64,000 nucleotides of DNA from Youngiibacter multivorans (lineage in GTDB: Bacteria > Bacillota > Clostridia > Clostridiales > Clostridiaceae), in assembly GCF_017873395.1 (NCBI RefSeq), contig NZ_JAGGKC010000003.1, positions 84,757 through 148,756 of the forward strand. Direction: 5' to 3'. Below the pieces are notes generated by a model that was not told where the DNA came from, did not search any database, and worked only from the letters and a program-made list of their open reading frames with translations. The position numbers and the translations under genes were made by a program. Of the stretch, positions 1 through 7,121 are shown piece after piece (position 1 is the first letter of the stretch; every line of letters starts with the position of its first letter).

Positions 1-2
1 TT

Positions 3-257
3 GTATACTACGTTGGTGGAGGTGCGGATGATCTGACCATGGATACCATGGCAAGAGAAATTGCAGAAGGCGCCGGATTGACGACCCATGCTTCACCTGA
101 AGGGCTCGAACTGGTTTTTAGGACCATGGACTGCGAAGACCATCTTTTCTACATGAATCATACGGGGAAGGCTGTAACATATGAGGGAGAAGAGATAGGT
201 CCTTTCGCTTCAGGAGAATTCCAGCCTGTTTTGAATCCTGCTAAATATATGGATTGA
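3..257 (+). CDS. GH42 beta-galactosidase, C-terminal fragment
   Basis: This is the 3' end of a gene that begins before the window; the frame is open from base 3 to the TGA ending at 257. The visible 84 residues resemble the C-terminal beta domain of glycoside hydrolase family 42 beta-galactosidases. They show a VYYVG strand near the start, an 'LFYMNHTGKAV' segment matching the family's 'FLLNHT' strand, and a short tail ending in a proline-containing beta segment. The catalytic TIM barrel lies outside the window, so enzyme activity cannot be judged. A DUF1622 gene follows 53 bases downstream with no clear terminator between. The family call rests on this C-terminal pattern only. Confidence 0.6.
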   Translation, partial: VYYVGGGADDLTMDTMAREIAEGAGLTTHASPEGLELVFRTMDCEDHLFYMNHTGKAVTYEGEEIGPFASGEFQPVLNPAKYMD

Positions 258-310
258 ATTTATTTAATACATGGCATATCATATACTTGAATAAACATTT
301 GGAGGAACAA

Positions 311-652
311 ATGCACATATCAGAATTACTACACGATATCATCCCTTACGCTATTTATCCGCTCGAGCTGATGGGTATCGTAATCATACTTATTTCATCA
401 CTCAAGGGGTTTTACATGTACGTCAAGGGAATTATAAACAGGCACGTACCTGACCACCTGATCAAGCTGGATTTTGCAAGAGGACTTGGAGTAGCGCTCG
501 AATTCCTTCTCGCATCGGAGCTTCTGAAGACAATCATAATAGGAACTCTGGATGAGCTCCTGATTCTTGTCATAGTAATGGCACTTAGAATAGTATTTAC
601 TTTCATCCTGCATTGGGAAATAAAGGAAGGTTCGAATAATGGGGAAGCCTAG
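311..652 (+). CDS. DUF1622 family membrane protein
   Basis: A 113-residue protein with three hydrophobic stretches (about residues 13-30, 55-70 and 75-95), consistent with a small integral membrane protein of the DUF1622 family. Its biochemical role is unknown. The frame is open further upstream, but the ATG at 311 is chosen because GGAGG lies at 301-305, six bases before it; the upstream ATG at 254 overlaps the preceding gene and lacks such a site. The tail is hydrophilic (KEGSNNGEA). The HutP-like gene follows 21 bases later, so the two are probably co-transcribed. Confidence 0.75.
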   Translation: MHISELLHDIIPYAIYPLELMGIVIILISSLKGFYMYVKGIINRHVPDHLIKLDFARGLGVALEFLLASELLKTIIIGTLDELLILVIVMALRIVFTFILHWEIKEGSNNGEA

Positions 653-673
653 CCTTATTTCGTCTGGAGGATC

Positions 674-1084
674 ATGTTTAATAGTATAGATGTTGGAAAA
701 GCCGCTATGAAGCTGGCGATAACAACTAGGGAAGAGGAAAAGGACATGCTCATCCATCTTGATGGGATGGGGATAAAGGGAGCTGCAGTCGATATCGGAG
801 GCAATATCTCACAAAGCATACCAAAAATACTTGAGAGGTCTCTGGTCGCTTCAAAGAGAGGCGGACTCATCGCTGACGAATACGCACAGGAAGGTGCCGT
901 AATCGGAGCCTGCAGAGATGCGCTCGCTCAGGTGATGATGAAGGCCAGCAATCTGAATGTGGGCGGGAAAATCGGTATTGCCAGATCTGAGCATGATATA
1001 TGCATCTGCATATTCCTAAGCATCGGTCTGCTTCATCTCGACGAAGTCGTCGTCGGTATGGGACATAGGGGACTTGAGAAATAA
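674..1084 (+). CDS. HutP-like protein lacking the family's metal-ligand histidines
   Basis: A 136-residue protein aligning over its full length with HutP, the histidine-dependent RNA-binding antiterminator of the Bacillus hut operon. Matching features are the GG-N-S-IPKI segment (residues 42-52), the Y-x-E-x-A helix (70-85), and the C-terminal strand ending in G-M-G-H. In Bacillus HutP, His73, His77 and His138 bind the Mg2+/L-histidine complex; by my alignment the first two are Gly74 and Gly78 here and the third is also replaced. It may therefore not sense histidine in the classical way. GGAGG at 666-670 precedes the ATG. hutH lies about 50 kb away, so it is not encoded in a hut operon. Confidence 0.7.
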   Translation: MFNSIDVGKAAMKLAITTREEEKDMLIHLDGMGIKGAAVDIGGNISQSIPKILERSLVASKRGGLIADEYAQEGAVIGACRDALAQVMMKASNLNVGGKIGIARSEHDICICIFLSIGLLHLDEVVVGMGHRGLEK

Positions 1085-1167
1085 GAATCCTATTTGTGAA
1101 ATTTTGGTGAAACTATAATGTTCCCTGATATTTGTAGTAAAATTATTACTGTAGAAAGGAGGCTTTT

Positions 1168-2454
1168 ATGGGTAAGATTAAAATCATTGCAATGACCCTG
1201 GTTATTGTCATGGCATTCCAGACCAGTGCCTATGCTACTGGTACCGTGACTAACAAGGAAAACCAGATTAAAGAGAATCAAGAGACCATAAAAGAGCTCC
1301 AGGAGGATAAATCGGAAGTAGCTGGTGAAAAATCCGTACTTAATGCCGAACTCCAGGGGATAATAGCGGAGCAGACTGCGCTTACTAAAGAGGCAGACAA
1401 GATAAAGTCCGAAATAAGGGCTAAGGAAGCTGAGATAAACCTGACCAACAAGAAAATTACAGATCTGACCGCGAAGATAGCGGAAACTGAAGCGGAGATT
1501 GAGCGGAAGCTTGCAGAAATCGCCGAGACGGAAGCCGCACTGGCTGCAAAGAAGGAAATGCTTGATGCGAGAATCAGGGCATCCTACATGAACAGCTCAT
1601 TCGGTGATGTGATTTTTGCTCTGGTTGAATCAGAGAGCTTGCTTGAGTTCACCGACAGGCTGACTATGATCAACAGGCTTGTGGAAAAGGATAACGAGAT
1701 AATTGAAGCTGTCAAGCTTCTCATGGAAGAACTTAGGTTGAAGCAGGAAGAGCTTGAAGAAACCAAGCGGCAGTTCCTCGCCTCCAAGGAAGAGCTTGAG
1801 TCTGAAAAGATTAAGCTGGAAACCGAGAAAAAGGCACTTGAGGCTGAGAAGAAGAAATATTCAGAAAAGCTTGCAGCTCTAAGGGATATTGAGTACAGTA
1901 AAAACCAGGCGTTGTCCAGGCTTTCAGCTGAAGAAAAGGCAATAGCATCTGAGATTGGCGATATAATCGAAGAGAATGCAGCACTTGAAAAGGAAATCCA
2001 GAAGCTCATTCGTGAATCGTCTTCCTCTTCGAATGCTCCGGCTTCGAACAACAATGCTGCACAGGCACCATCTGCTGAATATATTAAACCTGTTTCAGGA
2101 AGGATATCATCACCGTATGGATGGAGAATCCACCCGATACTTGGGTATTCAAAGTTCCATACCGGAGTTGACTTTGCTGCAGCATCAGGAACAGCAGTGA
2201 AGGCTGTCAAAGGTGGTGTGGTTATACTTGCAAAATATAACTCATCATATGGCAACTACATCATCATAGACCATGGCAACGGAGTATCGTCTCTTTATGC
2301 GCATCTGAAGGGCTTCAACACCTCTTTGGGTTCAAGGGTCTCACAGGGCCAGACAATTGGATTTGTAGGATCCACAGGCATGAGTACCGGGCCTCATCTC
2401 CACTTTGAGATTAGGGTTAACGGCGAACACGTCAATCCCGCAAATTATATCTGA
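1168..2454 (+). CDS. Secreted coiled-coil M23 murein hydrolase (EnvC/PcsB type)
   Basis: A 428-residue secreted protein. Residues 1-24 form a Sec signal peptide (Lys-rich start, hydrophobic core, cleavage near AYA-TG). Residues about 28-295 are a long Glu/Lys-rich coiled coil, followed by a Ser/Asn/Ala linker (about 289-305). The last 120 residues are an M23/LytM metalloendopeptidase domain with the zinc ligands in 'FHTGVDFA' and 'GPHLHFEIR'. Such proteins cut peptidoglycan cross-links, often under control of FtsEX-like partners that bind the coiled coil. The ATG follows AAAGGAGG at 1155-1162. It is closed by a strong hairpin terminator at 2472 and appears to be its own unit. Confidence 0.88.
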   Translation: MGKIKIIAMTLVIVMAFQTSAYATGTVTNKENQIKENQETIKELQEDKSEVAGEKSVLNAELQGIIAEQTALTKEADKIKSEIRAKEAEINLTNKKITDLTAKIAETEAEIERKLAEIAETEAALAAKKEMLDARIRASYMNSSFGDVIFALVESESLLEFTDRLTMINRLVEKDNEIIEAVKLLMEELRLKQEELEETKRQFLASKEELESEKIKLETEKKALEAEKKKYSEKLAALRDIEYSKNQALSRLSAEEKAIASEIGDIIEENAALEKEIQKLIRESSSSSNAPASNNNAAQAPSAEYIKPVSGRISSPYGWRIHPILGYSKFHTGVDFAAASGTAVKAVKGGVVILAKYNSSYGNYIIIDHGNGVSSLYAHLKGFNTSLGSRVSQGQTIGFVGSTGMSTGPHLHFEIRVNGEHVNPANYI

Positions 2455-2471
2455 TTCAATTTAGCCTATCG

Positions 2472-2500
2472 TCCGGGCGAGTATTCGCCCGGATTTTGTA
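2472..2500 (+). terminator. Rho-independent terminator after the M23 gene
   Basis: A 9-bp perfect stem (TCCGGGCGA / TCGCCCGGA) with a GTAT loop, followed by TTTTGT, 17 bases after the stop codon of the murein hydrolase gene. Confidence 0.85.
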
Positions 2501-2600
2501 TTTATTTAATGAATTCTGAATTTGAGATAGAATTTGAAACAATATCTTGTAATCAGCCTCTGAAGAGTTTAAAATATAATTTTGTAAACGAGGTGATGAT

Positions 2601-3161
2601 TTGAAAGATATATATTTACTCCTTTCTCGTCCGGGTACTGTAGTGGGAAATGCTATAAAGCTGTACACAGGAGGTGAATGGTCTCATGTATCCATCGCTC
2701 TGGATGAAAATCTGAAGGAGCTTTACAGCTTCAGCAGAAAGTATAAATGGTATCCATTCATCGGCGCATTCATGGATGAGGATATTGAAGATGGAGTGTT
2801 TGGGGTAAAGACTGAAACACAATGCATGGTACTCAAAGTAAAGGTTACTGATGAGCAGTATGCTTTGGTAGAAGATATCATAAACAGGTTCAGGGCAAAC
2901 AGGCATGCCTATGGGTATTCAATTCTCGGACTTATCTATTTTATACTGGGAGTACCAAGGTACAACAACTACAAGTATACGTGCAGCGGATTCGTGACTC
3001 ATGTGATTGAAGGTGCTAAGATAGCGAAATTTGAGAAGCATGGCAGTCTGATTCAGCCGGATGACTTCATGCACCTTGATGCTGAGGTAGCATACCAGGG
3101 ATTGCTCAGAAACTACAGAAGCAGCAGAAAGTGGACACAGAGAAGGATGGGGCCAGCGTAA
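2601..3161 (+). CDS. Permuted papain-like amidase (YiiX/YebB, DUF830-type)
   Basis: A 186-residue protein of the circularly permuted NlpC/P60 (papain-like) superfamily. The catalytic histidine is in 'WSHVSIAL' near residue 29 and the catalytic cysteine in 'YTCSGFV' near residue 132, the order expected for the permuted group. Members act as amidases or thioesterases on cell-wall or lipid substrates; the substrate here is unknown. No signal peptide is seen, so action is probably cytoplasmic or at the membrane. The start is TTG at 2601, ten bases after GAGGTGATGA. It stands alone, with terminators on both sides. Confidence 0.75.
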   Translation: MKDIYLLLSRPGTVVGNAIKLYTGGEWSHVSIALDENLKELYSFSRKYKWYPFIGAFMDEDIEDGVFGVKTETQCMVLKVKVTDEQYALVEDIINRFRANRHAYGYSILGLIYFILGVPRYNNYKYTCSGFVTHVIEGAKIAKFEKHGSLIQPDDFMHLDAEVAYQGLLRNYRSSRKWTQRRMGPA

Positions 3162-3165
3162 TATG

Positions 3166-3201
3166 AAAGGGATTTTCAGAAGAGGGAATCCCTTTTTTGT
3201 T
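3166..3201 (+). terminator. Rho-independent terminator after the papain-like amidase
   Basis: AAAGGGATT at 3166-3174 pairs with AATCCCTTT at 3187-3195, with a 12-base loop and a T-rich tail. Confidence 0.8.
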
Positions 3202-3368
3202 TGCAAGAAATATATCATTTTAGAAGCTGTAATGGTTACCATGTGTAAAGATAGAAGAAACTGTATTATTATACGGGCTGATTTTGATGATATGTCAATT
3301 CTATGCTGATATGGTGCAATCAATCGATAAGTGTGATGGCTTCGTTATGCCAAACAATCAAATGAAAC

Positions 3369-3397
3369 TTGCAAAAATTCACAAAGGCAATTATAAT
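3369..3397 (+). promoter_or_regulatory. Sigma-A-type promoter of the TrpXYZ-like transporter operon
   Basis: TTGCAA at 3369-3374, a 17-base spacer, and TATAAT at 3392-3397. Transcription would start near 3404, about 38 bases before the lipoprotein ATG. A 14-bp palindrome lies within that short leader. Confidence 0.65.
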
Positions 3398-3412
3398 TTA
3401 TACATTCATAAT

Positions 3413-3426
3413 TAATTCATGAATTA
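3413..3426. promoter_or_regulatory. 14-bp palindrome in the transporter leader (possible operator)
   Basis: TAATTCATGAATTA is a perfect palindrome between the -10 element and the ribosome binding site. Together with an ATTCAT copy 11 bases upstream it resembles AT-rich operator architecture (ArgR boxes have TGAAT/ATTCA halves), but no regulator can be assigned. Confidence 0.35.
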
Positions 3427-3441
3427 TTGGAGGATGGTAGT

Positions 3442-4407
3442 ATGGTAAAGAAATTGGTGGCTGCAGCACTTGTAGTCGCATCACTCGCCGTTGCAGGATG
3501 CAGTTCTGCAAAAGATGATGGAAAGGTAACAATCGGAATAACCCAGATAGTCGTGCATGATGCCCTGGATGCATCAAGAAAAGGATTCCTGGATGCACTG
3601 AAGGAAGGCGGTTACGAAGAAGGAAAGAATCTTGTAGTTGACTACAAGAATGCACAGGGAGACCCTCAGACGGCTCAATCTATCGCGAAAGACTTTGTTA
3701 CAAACAAGGTAGATATGATATTTGCAATTGCTACGCCAACAGCACAGGCAGCGTACAATTCCACCAAGGACATTCCTATAATCATAACGGCGGTTACTGA
3801 TCCGGTGGATGCCGGAATTGCGAAAGCACTTGATAAATCTGGAACCAACGTTACGGGCACATCTGATGATGTTCCAATAGGACCTCAGCTGGACCTTATC
3901 GTCAAGATAATGCCTGGTATCAAGACGCTTGGTGTTGTTTACAATACATCAGAAGCTAATTCCGTACTGCAGGTAAAGAGACTTAAGGAAGCTGCAGCAA
4001 AGATTGGACTTGCTGTAGAGGAAGCTGGAGTCACCAACGTAAACGAAATGAATCAGGTAATGCCTGTTCTTCTTGCCAAGGTCGATGCACTTTACATCCC
4101 TACTGACAATACTGTAGCTTCGGCGTATGCTCTCGTTAACAAGCTGGCGCTGGAAAAGAAGATACCTGTATTCGCTGCTGAAGATGCAGGAGTAACGGCA
4201 GGTGCGCTTCTCAGCGCAGGAATCGACTACTACCAGCTTGGAAAAGAAGCAGGACAGAAAGCAATTGAAGTACTTAAGGGAAAGGCTCCAACGGACATTG
4301 CAATAACCACTATAGCTAATCCTACTATTACTATCAACAAAGCTACTGCGGAAGCGCTCGGAATAACAATACCTGAAGACATACTTAAGGGTGCGATAAT
4401 CAAGTAG
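3442..4407 (+). CDS. ABC transporter substrate-binding lipoprotein, TrpX-like
   Basis: A 321-residue solute-binding lipoprotein of the ABC_sub_bind (TrpX/YtrX) family. Residues 1-20 are a lipoprotein signal peptide with lipobox LAVAGC, the cysteine being residue 20. The mature part has the two-lobe periplasmic-binding fold with typical segments 'GITQIVVHDALDA', 'AIATPTAQAAYN' and 'IPIIITAVTDPV'. Homologues in streptococci are proposed to import tryptophan; the ligand here is not determined. The ATG at 3442 is preferred over the in-frame TTG at 3427 because TTGGAGG (3427-3433) is its ribosome binding site. It heads an operon with a permease (16-base gap) and an ATPase. Confidence 0.85.
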   Translation: MVKKLVAAALVVASLAVAGCSSAKDDGKVTIGITQIVVHDALDASRKGFLDALKEGGYEEGKNLVVDYKNAQGDPQTAQSIAKDFVTNKVDMIFAIATPTAQAAYNSTKDIPIIITAVTDPVDAGIAKALDKSGTNVTGTSDDVPIGPQLDLIVKIMPGIKTLGVVYNTSEANSVLQVKRLKEAAAKIGLAVEEAGVTNVNEMNQVMPVLLAKVDALYIPTDNTVASAYALVNKLALEKKIPVFAAEDAGVTAGALLSAGIDYYQLGKEAGQKAIEVLKGKAPTDIAITTIANPTITINKATAEALGITIPEDILKGAIIK

Positions 4408-4423
4408 CTCGAGGAGGAGACTG

Positions 4424-5347
4424 ATGGGAATCTTTATCAGTATTCTCGAACAGGGCACATTGTTTGCGATAATGTGTCTCGGGATATACATAACATACAA
4501 AATAATGGATTTCGCCGACATGACGGTTGACGGTACATTCCCTATGGGAGCTGCAGGCGTTGCCCTGCTTCTTTCGAGAGGGGTGAATCCATTTCTTGCA
4601 ACATTCCTGGCTGCGCTCATCGGTTCCTGTGGTGGAATAATAACAGGACTGATACATACCAAACTGGGCGTAAATAAGCTGATGTCAGGAATCCTTGTGA
4701 TGACGGGATTATATTCAATAAACCTAAGAATAATGGGAAGGGCGAATATGCCTCTTTTCACATACAAGACAGTATTCACTCTTCCTGAGGTCGAGGTAGC
4801 TGGAGTAAATTTGAGCACGCTTCTGCTTATTACTGCAATTCTCATAGTGCTTAAGGTGCTTTATGACATATTCTTCAGGACCAAGCTAGGATTCTTTCTG
4901 AGGGCTGTAGGTGACAATGAGGCTATACTTGAGTCGCTTAGCTCAGACAGCCATAAGGTGAAAATCATAGGGCTGGCTATCGCCAATTTCCTTGCTGCAC
5001 TTTCGGGAGCGCTAACTGCCCAGTACCAGGGTTATGCAGACATCGGAATGGGTGTAGGAACCACAGTCATGGGACTTGCTGCCATAATCATTGCACTCAG
5101 CATATTCAAGCACATTAACCTGGGAATGAGCAATTTGGCAATAACCGGAGCACTAATATACAAGGCGATTCTTATAATCGTACTTGGCTGGGGAATCGAG
5201 CCGAATGAATTCAAGCTCGTATCCGCTGCAGCTGTGGTAGTTGCTCTTGGCTTCTCAGGAGGAGCTTTAAAAAAAACAAAAAAATCAAAAAAAGCTGAAG
5301 GGAGGCTCTTAAATGCTTCAGATAAAAGGACTGTACAAGAGCTTTAG
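4424..5347 (+). CDS. ABC transporter permease, TrpY-like
   Basis: A 307-residue inner-membrane permease of the BPD_transp_2 (LivH-like) superfamily with about eight hydrophobic helices. 'TVDGTFPMGAAGVALL' near residues 31-46 and 'GDNEAILESL' in a cytoplasmic loop near 160 are typical of the TrpY/YtrY group. It forms the transmembrane channel for the adjacent lipoprotein and ATPase. GAGGAGG precedes the ATG. The 3' end contains three long adenine runs (5269-5293) encoding a Lys-rich tail and overlaps the ATPase gene by 35 bases in another frame, which implies translational coupling. Confidence 0.85.
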   Translation: MGIFISILEQGTLFAIMCLGIYITYKIMDFADMTVDGTFPMGAAGVALLLSRGVNPFLATFLAALIGSCGGIITGLIHTKLGVNKLMSGILVMTGLYSINLRIMGRANMPLFTYKTVFTLPEVEVAGVNLSTLLLITAILIVLKVLYDIFFRTKLGFFLRAVGDNEAILESLSSDSHKVKIIGLAIANFLAALSGALTAQYQGYADIGMGVGTTVMGLAAIIIALSIFKHINLGMSNLAITGALIYKAILIIVLGWGIEPNEFKLVSAAAVVVALGFSGGALKKTKKSKKAEGRLLNASDKRTVQEL

Positions 5348-6110
5348 CATAGGGACTCCTCTCGAAAACAGGGTCATAAACGGACTGGATATTGACATCA
5401 GGCAGGGTGAGTTTGCGACAATAATTGGCTCGAATGGAGCAGGAAAGTCAACATTCCTGAATCTCATTGCGGGTACCCTTGATGCTGATGAAGGTACGAT
5501 CATACTCGACGGTCAGGATATAACCCATGTAAAAGCATTTAGAAGGGCTAACAATATCGGCAGGGTCCATCAGGATCCCAAGATGTCGGTTGCTTCATCA
5601 ATGACGCTTCTTGAAAATTTGTCGCTTGCTGACGCAAAAGGCGAAAGTCTGAGCCTTAAGAAAGCAGTGTCTCAGGACAGAGTAGAAGGCTACAGGGAGA
5701 GGCTTAAGAGCCTCGAGCTGGGGCTGGAGGACAAGCTATACACCAAGATGGGACTTTTGTCAGGAGGTCAGAGGCAGGGCGTGGCTCTGCTCATGGCAGT
5801 CATGAAGAGACCGAAGCTGCTTCTGCTTGATGAGCATACAGCTGCGCTTGACCCGAAGACGAGTGAGATCATAATGAAGATCACAGACCAGCTCGTCGAA
5901 GAGGACAGCATAACAACACTGATGATAACCCATAACCTAAAGCATGCTGTTAAGCATGGCTCCAGACTTCTCATGATGCATGAGGGCAAGATAGTTTTCG
6001 ATGTGGCTGGAGAAGAAAAATCCAGGCTTACATCGAAGGACCTTATCGAACTGTTCAAGAAGAATGCCAATGAGGATGCCATGGAAGACAGGTCCCTGCT
6101 CAGCTTATGA
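5313..6110 (+). CDS. ABC transporter ATP-binding protein, TrpZ-like
   Basis: A 265-residue ABC ATPase. Walker A is 'GSNGAGKST' (about residues 38-46), the signature is 'LLSGGQRQGVALL', Walker B is 'LLLLDEHTAALD', and the switch histidine is in 'MITHNL'. It powers the import system encoded by the two preceding genes. The ATG lies inside the permease gene after GGGAGG at 5299-5304. It ends the operon; a strong terminator follows 24 bases later. Confidence 0.88.
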   Translation: MLQIKGLYKSFSIGTPLENRVINGLDIDIRQGEFATIIGSNGAGKSTFLNLIAGTLDADEGTIILDGQDITHVKAFRRANNIGRVHQDPKMSVASSMTLLENLSLADAKGESLSLKKAVSQDRVEGYRERLKSLELGLEDKLYTKMGLLSGGQRQGVALLMAVMKRPKLLLLDEHTAALDPKTSEIIMKITDQLVEEDSITTLMITHNLKHAVKHGSRLLMMHEGKIVFDVAGEEKSRLTSKDLIELFKKNANEDAMEDRSLLSL

Positions 6111-6133
6111 CAAGAAATTCGGAGAGTGCCATT

Positions 6134-6162
6134 AAAGCGGTGTTTTATACACCGCTTTTTTT
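6134..6162 (+). terminator. Rho-independent terminator of the ABC transporter operon
   Basis: AAAGCGGTG at 6134-6142 and CACCGCTTT at 6150-6158 form a 9-bp stem with a 7-base loop, followed by TTTT. Confidence 0.87.
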
Positions 6163-6449
6163 GCGCGTGCAGATATTTGTTTTATTATGTGCCTATAAAC
6201 TGGCCTGAAAAACGCTGCAATCGGCACTGGGACTCAATTTCCGGTATTTGCGGAATTTATTTTTTTAAATAGCATTAAAAAGATGTTTTTAAACCAAGAT
6301 GCTATATTAGTATATGCAAAGCTAAAAATAATATTATCATATTATAAACAAAAAATTGGTATTACCTATTCATAAAGTAGCATATTTTCAATTGTAATTA
6401 TGTGAAAATAGCAAACGATTCAGCTTGTTAAAAATGTCGATAACATTAT
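6163..6449. other. AT-rich intergenic region before the sigma factor gene
   Basis: About 290 bases without a credible coding frame or RNA gene. The stretch is strikingly AT-rich compared with the flanking genes, and the only clear signal is the promoter at its right-hand edge. It may hold upstream control sites for the sigma factor/comEC operon, but I see no convincing inverted repeat. Confidence 0.5.
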
Positions 6450-6478
6450 TTGAAAAGGTATTCTCTAATATATATAAT
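6450..6478 (+). promoter_or_regulatory. Sigma-A-type promoter before the sigma factor gene
   Basis: TTGAAA at 6450-6455, a 17-base spacer, and TATAAT at 6473-6478. The predicted start point is about 6484-6486, which coincides with the only in-frame ATG (6483). The sigma factor mRNA is therefore either leaderless or starts translation further downstream at an unusual codon. Confidence 0.7.
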
Positions 6479-6482
6479 TCTC

Positions 6483-7121
6483 ATGAAAGGGGGGGTTATC
6501 ATATATTATAATGAAGCATTGCTGAAACAACTGAGAAGCGGCGACAAGAATGCTGAAGAAGAACTGATAAGGCAGAACACTCCACTTGTGTACAGGCTTG
6601 TAAAGGACTATTACTACGCATGCAAAGAGCCTGAGGATATGAAGGACATCTTCCAGGCGGGCTGCCTCGGCCTCATCAAGGCAATGAAGAACTATGATTT
6701 CTCATATGAGAACAAGTTCATCACGTATGCCTATTACTTCATAAGGGGAGAGGCAAGGCGGGCTCACGAGGGCCTTAAGAAAAGAGAACTCACGATCAGC
6801 GACGTATCCATGGTGATGGAGGAAGGGGTGGGTGTCGAATCAAACGAAGATATCTTCGAGTATATCAGGAAAGGCAGAAGGGACGAGGAATCCGAATGGA
6901 ATACCTATGATTCTGTCATCGACAAAGTCCTTGTGGAGGAGATGCTTGAAAAGGTTACTCCAGTGCAAAAGAAAATTTTGATCTACAGGTATTTCGAGGA
7001 TCTTACACAGAAAGAGATCAGCGAGATGTTGGGACTGCACCAGGTTTACGTCTCAAGGGAGGAAAAGAAGGCGAGGGATAAGATGCTTTCGCTTTTGTTG
7101 ACAGAAGATTGCACTCTTTAG
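6483..7121 (+). CDS. Sigma-70 family RNA polymerase sigma factor (SigF/SigG-like, short)
   Basis: A protein of about 212 residues with sigma region 2 ('DIFQAGCLGLIKAMKNYDF', then 'ITYAYYFIRGEARR') and region 4 ('LTQKEISEMLGLHQVYVSR', a helix-turn-helix). It resembles the SigF/SigG/SigB group but the region between 2 and 4 is much shorter than usual. The start is uncertain. ATG 6483 sits at the predicted transcription start and has no upstream ribosome binding site, while the strong AAAGGGGGGG at 6486-6495 would serve a start near 6498-6504, where the in-frame codons are ATC, ATA and TAT. The 3' end overlaps comEC by 13 bases, so a role linked to competence is possible but unproven. Confidence 0.75.
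   Translation: MKGGVIIYYNEALLKQLRSGDKNAEEELIRQNTPLVYRLVKDYYYACKEPEDMKDIFQAGCLGLIKAMKNYDFSYENKFITYAYYFIRGEARRAHEGLKKRELTISDVSMVMEEGVGVESNEDIFEYIRKGRRDEESEWNTYDSVIDKVLVEEMLEKVTPVQKKILIYRYFEDLTQKEISEMLGLHQVYVSREEKKARDKMLSLLLTEDCTL

Noticed and set aside
1584..2255. 223-residue minus-strand open frame opposite the M23 gene
   Set aside because: It is the mirror of the Glu/Lys-rich coiled coil, giving a Ser/Phe-rich low-complexity product with no ribosome binding site.
3202..3441. T-box or trp leader before the TrpX-like gene
   Set aside because: No T-box sequence, antiterminator or terminator is seen between the promoter and the gene; the leader is only about 38 bases.
3949..4845. 298-residue minus-strand open frame across the lipoprotein/permease junction
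   Set aside because: It spans two well-supported genes on the other strand and has no coherent domain or start signal.
5269..5293. Programmed frameshift joining permease and ATPase
   Set aside because: The ATPase has its own ATG and ribosome binding site and the permease reads to a normal stop; no stimulatory structure is evident.
6450..6482. Upstream TTG start (6450) for the sigma factor
   Set aside because: This codon coincides with the -35 element of a near-consensus promoter, so it would not be transcribed from it and lacks a ribosome binding site.
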